Part shown: positions 1-7,755 of the stretch, in pieces
Numbering within the stretch: position 1 is the stretch's first letter
How the letters are laid out: each line of letters opens with the position of its first letter
Source of the DNA: Candidatus Magasanikbacteria bacterium CG1_02_41_34
Lineage (GTDB): Bacteria > Patescibacteriota > Patescibacteriia > Magasanikbacterales > UBA922
NCBI GenBank assembly: GCA_001871445.1
Contig: MNVD01000010.1
Span: 1 to 39,526, forward strand
Length of the DNA stretch: 39,526 nt
Direction of reading: 5' to 3'
The notes under the pieces: generated by a model
The model's database searches: none
Told to the model about the DNA's origin: nothing
Seen by the model: the letters and a program-made list of their open reading frames with translations, nothing else
Position numbers and translations under genes: made by a program

Positions 1-144
1 TTTAAAATCATCAATTTCTTGTTGTAAACTACGACGCTCTTCATCGAGTGTCAAAAAGCGATCAATATCGACAGATACGTTTCTATTTTTACAGTTCTCC
101 TTTACCAACGCTACATTTTCTCGAATGAATTTTATATCTAACAT
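1..144 (-). CDS. serS: Seryl-tRNA synthetase, N-terminal fragment (cut by window edge)
   Basis: Reading the minus strand from the ATG at 144 gives 48 residues that begin MLDIKFIRENVALVKENCKN and run out of the window in frame. This is the typical opening of the N-terminal tRNA-binding coiled-coil arm of class IIa SerRS (MLDIKxIRENPExV...). The enzyme charges tRNA-Ser with serine in the cytoplasm. Only the first helix of the arm is present, so the catalytic motifs cannot be checked. The ITPase-Nudix gene ends 18 bp upstream on the same strand, so serS may be the next gene of that transcript. No Shine-Dalgarno sequence is visible before the ATG. Confidence 0.88.
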   Translation of the reverse strand, partial: MLDIKFIRENVALVKENCKNRNVSVDIDRFLTLDEERRSLQQEIDDFK

Positions 145-162
145 ATGAACAATTAACTACAA

Positions 163-1233
163 CTATAAATTATTTTTCGATATCGCATCATGTATCATTC
201 CTAAAAATTCAGACACCATATTTTCATCATCTGGAAATAATTTGAGAGAAGGAATTTCTTCTGGCGTATACCACTTCATTTCCAACACTTCATCATCGCT
301 AAATACACCGTCTCCACCGATCACTTTGCACAATATGGGAATAAGGTAGATCTGATAGCTAAATCGTTCTATATGACGTGTTTTGACGCGAATAAAGGGT
401 AATTGCTCGAGTATCTCGACGTCATATCCTGTTTCTTCCTTACATTCACGAACCACATTTTCAAAAATATTTTCGCCTATTTCTACAGTGCCACCTGGAA
501 ATTCCCACACTTCGTGAAATTGTGGATTGTGTGGGTCATTTCGTTTATTCATCAAAATCTTTCCGTCCCTGATTATCATAGCGACAGGTACGACAAAATG
601 TTTACCACCGTATTGATTTTGGAGGAAGTATTTTACGTTGTGAAGTGCAACGGATCGATGGTGTTTATTTTCTTCACGTTCCTGATACGTAAGTTCCGAT
701 GCGCGCTTATCGATATCAGTATGATGAAAAATACGGTTATATCCAAACGTATGTCCTATACTCTTTTTATGAACATCAGTAACCTCAGCAATATCAGTTG
801 CTATCTCTCCTCGCTTTTCACCAGTACTCAAAAAAATACTGTTGTCAGTTGGGTCATACACGGCAACAACACTTTTGAACGTTGCACCTCTTTGCCCTTG
901 AGGAACATCCTTCATTTTTTCAAGTGTTAAGGTACATTGATCGTCGCTTATGTCCGCAACGCGTGCCGAATAGACGCCGGGCCATCCATTCAAAGCATCA
1001 ATAAATAAGCCCGTATCTTCAGCAAGTGTAAGCATTTTCATCGCATCTCCATACGCTTTTGCTTTCAGGATGGCATTTCCTTCTAGTGTATCAGCATCCT
1101 CATCTGGTGCAGGCATTTTTTTTTCAAGATCATCTAGAAAAATAAGTTTTAATGGTGAACTACCCAGTGTATGCTTTATCTGAGCTTGCTTTCTTTTATT
1201 GGTTGTGGCAATAAGCAATGATTGACGTTTCAT
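163..1233 (-). CDS. Ham1/RdgB-type ITPase fused to a Nudix hydrolase
   Basis: A 356-residue protein with two nucleotide-cleaning domains. Residues ~1-195 are a Ham1/RdgB-type XTP/dITP pyrophosphatase: ATTNKRK at the N terminus, LEGNAILKAKAY, the LAEDTGLFIDALNGWPGVYS core and a C-terminal KHHRSVAL that replaces the usual SHRxxAL. The normal FGYDPIF is FGYNRIF, so the base-specificity loop diverges. Residues ~215-350 are a Nudix domain with an intact Nudix box (Gx5Ex7REUxEExGU) at about residues 248-270. The likely role is removal of non-canonical or oxidised NTPs. The start at 1233 overlaps the upstream stop as ATGA, and the ITPase motif starts right after it; an in-frame ATG 69 bp upstream would extend into the previous gene. 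Domain calls are secure; substrates are inferred. Confidence 0.88.
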   Translation of the reverse strand: MKRQSLLIATTNKRKQAQIKHTLGSSPLKLIFLDDLEKKMPAPDEDADTLEGNAILKAKAYGDAMKMLTLAEDTGLFIDALNGWPGVYSARVADISDDQCTLTLEKMKDVPQGQRGATFKSVVAVYDPTDNSIFLSTGEKRGEIATDIAEVTDVHKKSIGHTFGYNRIFHHTDIDKRASELTYQEREENKHHRSVALHNVKYFLQNQYGGKHFVVPVAMIIRDGKILMNKRNDPHNPQFHEVWEFPGGTVEIGENIFENVVRECKEETGYDVEILEQLPFIRVKTRHIERFSYQIYLIPILCKVIGGDGVFSDDEVLEMKWYTPEEIPSLKLFPDDENMVSEFLGMIHDAISKNNL

Positions 1234-1646
1234 AGAGCGAGCGATTCTTTTATCTTGCTTGATGTTGTTTCTCCATTTTTGTATGCAGGAAGTGTTACAC
1301 ATTTCGTCATATACTTGTGTTCGACAATAAACGTTTCAACATCTTCTTTTAGTGCATCTTGATCATACCCAAGTGCAATTATATCAGGAAAAAATTTTTC
1401 AAAAAATGAATACACACCAAGTTTTTCATCACCAAGAAATGCATCTTCGACAATATTGATATGATTCACAAGTGCAAGTCGTTCTTCTTCCGAATGCAGT
1501 GGCTTTTTGCCTTTTATCGTTTCAATTGCTATATCTCTTGCTACTGATACGACAAGAACGTCACCCAACTTTTTTGCTTCTTCGAATGTAAAGATATGTC
1601 CACTATGGAGAAAATCAAATGTTCCAAAAAGCAATACTGTTTTCAT
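1230..1646 (-). CDS. Cytidylyltransferase-family nucleotidyltransferase (RibL/TagD-like)
   Basis: A 138-residue single-domain nucleotidyltransferase. It shows the family motif GTFDFLHSGH (HxGH, residues ~7-16), the KKPLHSEEERL segment, the IALGYDQD signature typical of RibL-type FAD synthases and glycerol-3-phosphate cytidylyltransferases, and a C-terminal TSSKIKE in place of the ISTT/TSxI motif. Such enzymes transfer AMP or CMP from NTP to a phosphorylated alcohol (FMN, glycerol-3-P and similar). The substrate cannot be told from sequence. I start at the ATG at 1646, one base after the lysS stop (TAATATG), because the strand-1 motif begins directly after it; upstream ATGs at 1655-1670 would overlap lysS. 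It overlaps the ITPase-Nudix gene by 4 bp, so the two are probably translationally coupled. Confidence 0.82.
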   Translation of the reverse strand: MKTVLLFGTFDFLHSGHIFTFEEAKKLGDVLVVSVARDIAIETIKGKKPLHSEEERLALVNHINIVEDAFLGDEKLGVYSFFEKFFPDIIALGYDQDALKEDVETFIVEHKYMTKCVTLPAYKNGETTSSKIKESLAL

Positions 1647-1647
1647 A

Positions 1648-3117
1648 TTATTCATCATCTTTTTCTTCAATAGGTTTTACCAGTGGAAACAAGGTGACTT
1701 CACGAAGTGGTTTATCCACGAGAAATGCAAACAATCGTTCACCAAATCCAAACCCACAGGTAGGTGGCATACCATGTTCGAGCATTTCAACAAATTCCCA
1801 ATCTGGCATCATTGCTTCCGTGTCTCCAGCATTGATAAGTTCTTGCTGTTTTTCAAAACGTGCTCGCTGCTCTATTGGATCATTCAATTCTGAATAGCCA
1901 TTCCCGATTTCACTTCCTGCAATAATAATCTGAAAACGTTCAGTCAACTCTGGATGTTGTCGATGTGTTTTTGCAAGTGGCGAAACCAATTTTGGATGAT
2001 TGACGAGGAATGCAGGCCCTGCAATATTTTTTCGACAAAATTTCCAAAGTGTATCTGTCAGGCGTTCTCTATTCGTTCCCTCATAGATAACATGTAATTG
2101 GTCAAGCTTTTTCTTCATGTCATCTTCACTCGCGGTAATAACATCAATGCCTGTTTGTTTTTTCACTTCACTGACATAATCAATCTCTGACCATTCACCA
2201 GAAAGGTCATAGTCCATCCCCTTTGTCGTGAATTTAGTTTTTCCAAATACATCGATCGCAATTTTTTGATAGAGTTCTTGGACGAGCGCCATGCCTTTGT
2301 TGTAATCAGCATATGCCCAATAAAATTCCATATTGGTGAATTCTTGTAAGTGGTCTGGACTGGATCCTTCATTGCGGAACACACGACCAATTTCAAATGT
2401 TTTTTCAAAACCTGCAGCCATGAGACGTTTTTGCCACAGCTCGCCAACAGAAATGCGCAAAAACATATCCATATCAAAATCATTGTGGTGTGTGGCAAAC
2501 GGTGTTGCCTCCGCTCCCCCAGTGGTTGTTTCAAGATACGGTGTTTCTACTTCAAAAAATCCATTGTCTTTCAAAAATGTTCTGGTGACATCCCAAAAGT
2601 GTGCGCGCTTTACAAAAATCTCACGAAGTTCTGGATTGGTAAGCAAATCAAGATACCGTTTTCTCATTCTGAGTTCTTCATCTTGCAACCCGTGAAATTT
2701 ATCTGGGAGCGGAAGAAGTGCTTTTGTAAGAACGGTATATGTTTTTACCAAAAGAGAGTCTTCTCCTGTTTTGGATTGGAATCTTTCCCCTGTTACATCA
2801 AGAATGTCCCCAGCATCAACTTTTTTTACAAACAATTTATACTGTTCTTTATCCATGTCATCTTGTTTGAATATCAGCTGAATACTTCCACTTGCATCTT
2901 CAAGACGACAAAACGTAAGCTTCCCGATTTCTCGTTTTGACATGATTCTCCCTGCTGTCACAACAACACTTCCTTCTGTAATGAGTACAGCTTCGGCAAC
3001 AGTATGTTGCTTCTCAGAATGCGCTGGAAAAGAAGGATTGCCGGCATCACTCAAGGCAGTAAGCTTTGCAAGGCGTACTGTACGTTCGTCATTAATATCG
3101 ATATCTTGTTTTGGCAT
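1648..3117 (-). CDS. lysS: Lysyl-tRNA synthetase, class II
   Basis: 489 residues, normal for bacterial class II LysRS. An N-terminal OB-fold (about residues 50-150, including the KLTFCRLEDASGSIQLIF strand set) is followed by the catalytic core: TPFATHHNDFDMDMFLRIS, motif 2 with FRNEG and EFTNMEFYWAYADY, and motif 3 near the C terminus. It attaches lysine to tRNA-Lys. Motif 3 reads PPTCGFGFGERL where most LysRS have PPTGGLGIGIDRL: one residue shorter, with Glu before the conserved Arg. The class II arginine is kept, so the enzyme should be active. Start is the ATG at 3117, 18 nt after the predicted transcription start; no SD is visible. Confidence 0.95.
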   Translation of the reverse strand: MPKQDIDINDERTVRLAKLTALSDAGNPSFPAHSEKQHTVAEAVLITEGSVVVTAGRIMSKREIGKLTFCRLEDASGSIQLIFKQDDMDKEQYKLFVKKVDAGDILDVTGERFQSKTGEDSLLVKTYTVLTKALLPLPDKFHGLQDEELRMRKRYLDLLTNPELREIFVKRAHFWDVTRTFLKDNGFFEVETPYLETTTGGAEATPFATHHNDFDMDMFLRISVGELWQKRLMAAGFEKTFEIGRVFRNEGSSPDHLQEFTNMEFYWAYADYNKGMALVQELYQKIAIDVFGKTKFTTKGMDYDLSGEWSEIDYVSEVKKQTGIDVITASEDDMKKKLDQLHVIYEGTNRERLTDTLWKFCRKNIAGPAFLVNHPKLVSPLAKTHRQHPELTERFQIIIAGSEIGNGYSELNDPIEQRARFEKQQELINAGDTEAMMPDWEFVEMLEHGMPPTCGFGFGERLFAFLVDKPLREVTLFPLVKPIEEKDDE

Positions 3118-3141
3118 ATTTTTCGCTTATTTACGGTATTT

Positions 3142-3170
3142 ATCTTATCAAATATATACAAAAAGGGCAA
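3142..3170 (-). promoter_or_regulatory. Probable sigma70-type promoter of lysS
   Basis: On the minus strand TTGCCC (3170-3165), a 17-nt spacer and TAAGAT (3147-3142) precede the lysS ATG. The expected start point is about 18 nt upstream of the start codon, giving a very short leader. The -35 is imperfect, so confidence is moderate. Confidence 0.5.
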
Positions 3171-3227
3171 CTTTGCATGTAACAGATAATTTTTAGCTTA
3201 TTTTAGATAAAAAAGTGTGTTGTCCCC

Positions 3228-3256
3228 TTGACAAAATATACTATTTGTGCTATATT
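3228..3256 (+). promoter_or_regulatory. Consensus sigma70 promoter of GC-rich cassette A
   Basis: TTGACA (3228-3233), exactly 17 nt, then TATATT (3251-3256). This is one of the two best promoters in the window. The expected start is near 3263, which leaves a leader of about 92 nt before the ATG at 3355. Confidence 0.75.
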
Positions 3257-3271
3257 TTTCTGTCTTTGTGC

Positions 3272-3334
3272 CTGGAAGAAAGTTGTTGAGCATAACACTT
3301 TTCTTCCATGTGCAACGCGCAATCCAGCGCGTTG
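3272..3334 (+). promoter_or_regulatory. Structured 5' leader of cassette A (two hairpins)
   Basis: The leader contains two consecutive stems. The first pairs TGGAAGAAAGT (from ~3272) with ACTTTTCTTCCA (ending ~3309), with one bulged T. The second is the perfect 8-bp stem CAACGCGC/GCGCGTTG (3313-3334) with loop AATCCA. The second stem ends 10 nt before the SD sequence AGGAGG (3345-3350). It could stabilise the mRNA or control access to the ribosome site; no known riboswitch class is recognised. Confidence 0.55.
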
Positions 3335-3354
3335 ACAGTCTATTAGGAGGTCAC

Positions 3355-3729
3355 ATGGATACGCCGACCCAGCTCCCGAAGTGGAGCTACACCGCCAATG
3401 GGCTTCCCGAGGCCCCTACGATGGAGTGCGTCCTGTACGTGCTCCACCGCAACACAACCCTCAGGGAGCAGACTGGGGCGGAGAGCATGTGGGACTTCTG
3501 CTACGACAACAGCCCCACATTCATCACGAACTGCCTGCAGGTGGCAGGGGTTGCCTACACCAGGATCAAAAACGCGCGGAAATCAAGCCCAACCCGAACG
3601 CTGTTGGGAGTGATGATCATCGCGATCATCCAGGCTGTCATCTACGAGATGGCTCCGGATGAGTACCTCCAGATGCAGAACGATTTCATGCAACGCAAGA
3701 TCAAGGAGCTGGCCAGTACGACGTCCTAG
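3355..3729 (+). CDS. Hypothetical protein of GC-rich cassette A
   Basis: A 124-residue protein I do not recognise. The start at 3355 is set by a perfect AGGAGG (3345-3350) five nucleotides before the ATG; an in-frame ATG at 3247 lies before the promoter start point and is rejected. The sequence has a soluble N-terminal half with two cysteines and a tryptophan-rich WDFCYD patch (46-51), and a hydrophobic stretch at about 83-99 that could be a membrane helix or a buried helix, followed by a charged C-terminal helix. Third codon positions are mostly G or C (ACG, CCG, CTC, GAG), unlike every neighbour, which points to transfer from a high-GC genome or to special selection. It has its own promoter, structured leader and terminators and sits between lysS (minus) and greA (minus). 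Function unknown. Confidence 0.75.
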   Translation: MDTPTQLPKWSYTANGLPEAPTMECVLYVLHRNTTLREQTGAESMWDFCYDNSPTFITNCLQVAGVAYTRIKNARKSSPTRTLLGVMIIAIIQAVIYEMAPDEYLQMQNDFMQRKIKELASTTS

Positions 3730-3757
3730 GTCATCAGCGTCCGCGCCGACCCCGCCC

Positions 3758-3798
3758 GTGAATGCCCGCCCGATCAGTCAACACGGGTGGGCATTCAC
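3758..3798 (+). terminator. GC-rich hairpin after cassette A gene
   Basis: GTGAATGCCCGCCCG (3758-3772) pairs with CGGGTGGGCATTCAC (3784-3798) over 15 positions with one G-U, leaving an 11-nt loop. It lies 29 nt after the stop codon. No T-run follows directly, so it may protect the 3' end or help the next terminator. Confidence 0.6.
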
Positions 3799-3812
3799 AT
3801 TTCTTATATATT

Positions 3813-3842
3813 AAAAAAACACGCTCGAAGGCGCGTTTTTTT
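3813..3842. terminator. Bidirectional Rho-independent terminator between cassette A and greA
   Basis: Seven A, a short stem CACGC/GCGCG with one mismatch, loop TCGAAG and seven T. It reads as an intrinsic terminator from both sides: for cassette A (plus) and for greA (minus), which stops at 3854. Confidence 0.8.
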
Positions 3843-3853
3843 GTTATGTAATT

Positions 3854-4321
3854 TTACTTTACAGAAATAATTTTATATTCCTGCATCCCAGCAGGTACTT
3901 TCACTTCTACGACGTCTCCTTTCTTTCTTCCAATAAAGGCCCCGCCAAGCGGCGACTCATTGGAAATCTTCCCAGCAAGAGGATCGGCTTCTTGAACTCC
4001 TACGATAGTATATTCTTTTTCTTTTCCATTGACTTTCACGACTACTGTTGCTCCAAGGTCCACAAAGCCATCGTCAGATCCTGTTGCGGTAATAACTTCT
4101 GCATTGTGCAAAATAGCTTCAACCTCAAGTACTCGACTTTGTGCCCAAGCCATTTGATCGCGCGCATCATGATACTCTGCGTTTTCAGATAAATCTCCCA
4201 TTTGTTTCGCTTCATCAATGCGCCCAGCAATTTCTGGAATTTTTGTTGATTTGAGTTGCACCAATTCCTGTTCAAGATCAACTTTTTTTTCTTGTGAAAG
4301 ATATTGTGTTGTGTCTGTCAT
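3854..4321 (-). CDS. greA: Transcription elongation factor GreA
   Basis: 155 residues, the usual length. The N-terminal coiled coil (about residues 8-75) carries GDLSENAEYHDARDQM, with the acidic tip residues of the D-x-x-E type that reach through the RNA polymerase secondary channel to stimulate cleavage of backtracked RNA. The C-terminal FKBP-like domain includes DLGATVVVKVNGKEKEYTIVG and SPLGGAFIGRKKGDVVEV. AAGGA lies about 7 nt before the ATG, one of the few SD-like sequences among native genes here. It is separated from mrdA upstream by a terminator, so it is probably its own transcription unit or served by read-through. Confidence 0.95.
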   Translation of the reverse strand: MTDTTQYLSQEKKVDLEQELVQLKSTKIPEIAGRIDEAKQMGDLSENAEYHDARDQMAWAQSRVLEVEAILHNAEVITATGSDDGFVDLGATVVVKVNGKEKEYTIVGVQEADPLAGKISNESPLGGAFIGRKKGDVVEVKVPAGMQEYKIISVK

Positions 4322-4351
4322 ATAGGTTCCTTAATCTCTGCTACAAAATGG

Positions 4352-4376
4352 ATAAAAATACCCGCTCCTAGAGCGG
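4352..4376 (-). terminator. Rho-independent terminator after mrdA
   Basis: On the minus strand CCGCTC-TAG-GAGCGG (4376-4362) is followed by GTATTTTTATC. It ends the long mre/mrdA run before greA. Confidence 0.7.
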
Positions 4377-4403
4377 TTGTATAGAGTATAACCAAGAGCT
4401 CTT

Positions 4404-6395
4404 CTACTCGTCAAGGGATATATCCCCAGTTATTTTGTACTTCCACCACCATTTGTAAAATTCGTATGCAGCAGGCGTCGCTGTTTCACTTCCTCCTTTT
4501 CCTTCTTCGATCAAAATAGTAAGTACAATTTCTGGATTGTCGTAAGGGGCAAATGAGGTAAACCAGGCATGTGGTTCTTTGACACTGCTCCACTGTGCCG
4601 TTCCTGTTTTCCCAGCAGTTTCGAACGGGAGCAATGATAACCGTCGACAGGCACCGTAGTCGACACAGTCTTTCATTCCGAGACGAACCGTGTTCAAGTT
4701 TTCACTCGAGATAGGCACGGTATCGAGTATTTCTGGCTCCACGACATATTCGTCACCTGTGGCGATGTCTATTGTTTTTTCTACCACGTGCGGTTTGAAT
4801 ATTGTACCACCATTCGCAATCGTCGCGATGTATGAGGTGATCTGTAGTGGCGTCACCAGAATATCTCCCTGACCAATCGACACATTGTATGTATCTCCGA
4901 CATACCACCGCTCCCCTTTTGACTGCTCTTTCCATTCTTTTGAAGGAAGAAAACCCACAACCTCACCAGGAATATCTATACCTAACTTCTGGTCAAACCC
5001 AAAATATCTCAAATATTCCATCATTTTTTCTACACCCATTCCGACAAAATCTCCAAATCCTCCGCCAATATAGTAATAAAATGTATTTACAGACCATGCA
5101 AGTGATCTTCTAACATTGGTAATACCGTGACCACCTGCCTGCCAATCTGGAAAAAACCACTGACCAACAGCCAGACCACCTGTACTTCGGAAGGTAGTCT
5201 GTGGTGTAATAATACCTTCTTGAAGTGCAGCAGCTGCAAATGCAGGTTTTATACTTGATCCTGATGGAAATGCACCTGAAATCGCTCTGTTAAAAAGAGG
5301 TTGATTTTCATTTGAGAGATATGACTGGTACGTATCATTGTCAATGCCACCAGAAAAATCATTGCTATCAAAACTAGGCAGACTAACCAATGCGCGAATA
5401 GAACCGTCACGAGGATCCATAGCAATGGCAGATGCTCTAAAAAATCCACCTTTGTCTAGCGCTTTTTGCAAATAATGCTCGAGTGCAACTTGTATATGTA
5501 TGTCGATACTCAACACAACATGACTACCTGGTGAAGGAGGATCTTCAGTCAACACTTTTTGTTCTTTTCCAAATGAATCAACTTCAATTCTTTTTACGCC
5601 GTACACGCCTCTTAAAAATGGTTCATATGCTTTTTCTACACCACTTTTTCCAATAGTATCAGAAGGAAGATACCCTGCATCATAGAGCATATCGAGCTCT
5701 TCTGGACTCAACTTTCCTTGATACCCAAGAATATGTGACATACTCAAAGGGAGGTCGACTTCTCCTTTAGGAGCCTCTTCTACATAAAGTCGTTTACTCC
5801 CTCTCTGAATATGAATACCAGGAATATCAGCTGCAGCAATATAAATATTCATGGCAGTATCGTAATCCAAATCATCTTGAATAATAATAGACTCATAACT
5901 ATAAGATCCATATTTTTTTATTGTTTCAGCAATTTTCTCAACGGGTGTATTTGTAAGCATCGCAACACGAGAAATAACATTATTTCTTTCTGATTCATTT
6001 CGGGGAAGATCTTGTGGCACGAGAGCAAGTGCAAAATTTGGAATATTTTTAGTAAGTTGTACTTCATTGGTATCAAAAATAAGCCCTCGTTCGGCAGGAA
6101 TAGGAAGAAAACGTTGTCTATTCCCTTCTGCAGCCTCCCTGTATGCCACACCCCTTACTACTTGCAGATATCCAACACGCAAAATCAAAAACAAAAAAGT
6201 AAAACTTACAAGCAAAATAAATGCAAAAATACGTCGTGCTCGTATACTCTCACTTATGAAATTACGAGTACCAAAATTACCATCGCCAGCAGTAGGATGA
6301 GCATCCTCTATCCATGACGTATCTGACATGATAGGCACGGAAAGTGAATCATCTAAAGGAGCGTGAAATAATGGTGTTTGTTCTTTTTTTAGCAC
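4404..6395 (-). CDS. mrdA: Penicillin-binding protein 2 (elongasome transpeptidase)
   Basis: 663 residues. A cytoplasmic N-terminal tail of ~55 residues and one membrane helix (about 57-76) are followed by the PBP dimerisation domain (about 95-270) and the transpeptidase domain. The active-site motifs are all present: SxxK as SSIK (Ser ~380), SxN as SVN (~435) and KTG in AGKTGTAQ (~596). The protein cross-links peptidoglycan during rod elongation, together with MreBCD, which lie just upstream in the same direction. The start is a GTG at 6395, 10 nt after the mreD stop; a downstream ATG at residue 23 is possible. The tail before the membrane helix is longer than in E. coli PBP2. Confidence 0.94.
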   Translation of the reverse strand: MLKKEQTPLFHAPLDDSLSVPIMSDTSWIEDAHPTAGDGNFGTRNFISESIRARRIFAFILLVSFTFLFLILRVGYLQVVRGVAYREAAEGNRQRFLPIPAERGLIFDTNEVQLTKNIPNFALALVPQDLPRNESERNNVISRVAMLTNTPVEKIAETIKKYGSYSYESIIIQDDLDYDTAMNIYIAAADIPGIHIQRGSKRLYVEEAPKGEVDLPLSMSHILGYQGKLSPEELDMLYDAGYLPSDTIGKSGVEKAYEPFLRGVYGVKRIEVDSFGKEQKVLTEDPPSPGSHVVLSIDIHIQVALEHYLQKALDKGGFFRASAIAMDPRDGSIRALVSLPSFDSNDFSGGIDNDTYQSYLSNENQPLFNRAISGAFPSGSSIKPAFAAAALQEGIITPQTTFRSTGGLAVGQWFFPDWQAGGHGITNVRRSLAWSVNTFYYYIGGGFGDFVGMGVEKMMEYLRYFGFDQKLGIDIPGEVVGFLPSKEWKEQSKGERWYVGDTYNVSIGQGDILVTPLQITSYIATIANGGTIFKPHVVEKTIDIATGDEYVVEPEILDTVPISSENLNTVRLGMKDCVDYGACRRLSLLPFETAGKTGTAQWSSVKEPHAWFTSFAPYDNPEIVLTILIEEGKGGSETATPAAYEFYKWWWKYKITGDISLDE

Positions 6396-6405
6396 ACAAA
6401 AATAG

Positions 6406-6918
6406 TTAAAACGTTTTTTTTCTTTTTAACAAAAAAAATATAATAATAAATAATCCAAACTCTGTCATCAAAAATTCTATACCAAATACTTGCAATGACC
6501 ATGATGGCAACACAAGAATTCCCTTTTTACTCAATATGTCGAACATGACAACATAGGCCGCCGTGAGAAATCGATACGAAAGAAGGGTAATCGTTCCCAA
6601 AAGCATTGCTGTGTAGAGTGATTGGTTGGTAAATAAAAATCTGTAACACCAGTATGCGACAAAGGCACTAAGCACACCAGGTACAAGCATATCACCAAAG
6701 ATAGGTGATGGAACAAGAATTTCTAACAAAAAAAACAATCCAAACATATACCACACAATATGTCTTTTTTCTTGTAGAAACAGATATACAACAATAATGA
6801 CCGTAGGCACATGTGTGGCAGAGAAAGGAAACGGAAAAACATAGCTAACGACAAATTGTGTAAATACCAGCATTACAAGAAAAAATGCACGTTGTAATAT
6901 GTTGAAAAATGATTTCAT
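6406..6918 (-). CDS. mreD: Rod shape-determining protein MreD
   Basis: 170 residues, strongly hydrophobic with about five membrane segments, as in the MreD family. Sequence identity of MreD is always low; the assignment rests on size, topology and the position between mreC and mrdA. Its ATG overlaps the mreC stop as ATGA. It acts in the membrane complex linking MreB filaments to wall synthesis. Confidence 0.85.
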   Translation of the reverse strand: MKSFFNILQRAFFLVMLVFTQFVVSYVFPFPFSATHVPTVIIVVYLFLQEKRHIVWYMFGLFFLLEILVPSPIFGDMLVPGVLSAFVAYWCYRFLFTNQSLYTAMLLGTITLLSYRFLTAAYVVMFDILSKKGILVLPSWSLQVFGIEFLMTEFGLFIIIFFLLKRKKTF

Positions 6919-7733
6919 GTTTGTGACGTATCAACGATAATGGAAAGTATTTGCAAACTATTTGGCGTAGCAAGTGGTGATAAGACAGCACTTTGAAATG
7001 GTTCGTACGGTTCTTTTTCTACCGCTTCTACCGTACCTATTGGTAGCCCATACGGGACCTCAGGTGTAAGCCCTGAGGTTACAACAATATCACCTGCCAC
7101 TACTTTTTCATTTTGTGGGATAAAATTCATACGAATACTTTTGCCAAATCCCCCTTCGGCAATACCGATAGTCTTTTCTTCATTGAGGAGCGCTGCGCCT
7201 ACTTTTGTTCGTCCATCATCCAGAAGTCTGACAGTTACAGTACTTCGTTCGACAGCAACGACGATGCCAACAAATATACCACCTTGCGTAATTGCAGGAG
7301 ATCCCAATGGTATCGTATCATCTGCATGTTCAAAATATAACAGAACGGTACTCTCAAAAGGATCTATTTGTTTGCCAGTAACGCGTCCTGTGTAGTAGGT
7401 CAACTGTTTGTCAGAAAAAAATTGAAGTTGACGTACAAGATTTTGATTTTCTTGTTGTAATTGTATCATCTCAGATCGATCGACCACTTGTTTGGTATAC
7501 ATCTCCTGCAGTGTAATATATGCATTGCGCAGTTCCTCCCCTGTGAGTGATGTACTAATTGATTTTTCTCCCTGCGAGAGATGTACTGCGTACAGTACAC
7601 CACTTCCTTTATAAAAGAGTTTTGTGACAGGGCCTTCTATAAAACCGAATGCACCGACAACGTGCAATACTATTACAATGAGGAGTATAGTACTCAACAA
7701 AAAAAGTGATCTAAAAAAACGAACATTCTGCAT
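6915..7733 (-). CDS. mreC: Rod shape-determining protein MreC
   Basis: 272 residues: a short cytoplasmic N terminus, one membrane helix (about 9-30), a coiled-coil stretch (about 65-110, QQENQNLVRQLQFF) and the periplasmic double beta-barrel with GRVTGKQIDPFESTVLL, GIFVGIVVAVERSTVTVRLL and GDIVVTSGL. The family scaffolds the elongation complex and binds PBP2. It follows mreB by 22 bp and overlaps mreD by 4 bp, so the four genes mreB-mreC-mreD-mrdA form the classical shape operon. Confidence 0.93.
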   Translation of the reverse strand: MQNVRFFRSLFLLSTILLIVIVLHVVGAFGFIEGPVTKLFYKGSGVLYAVHLSQGEKSISTSLTGEELRNAYITLQEMYTKQVVDRSEMIQLQQENQNLVRQLQFFSDKQLTYYTGRVTGKQIDPFESTVLLYFEHADDTIPLGSPAITQGGIFVGIVVAVERSTVTVRLLDDGRTKVGAALLNEEKTIGIAEGGFGKSIRMNFIPQNEKVVAGDIVVTSGLTPEVPYGLPIGTVEAVEKEPYEPFQSAVLSPLATPNSLQILSIIVDTSQT

Positions 7734-7755
7734 AATAAAAAAATAATGTTATGCA

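Noticed and set aside
3381-3662. Additional open frames on the plus strand inside cassette A
   Set aside because: They are out of frame with the gene that follows AGGAGG and give Arg/Gly/Pro-rich translations typical of shadow frames in GC-rich coding DNA.
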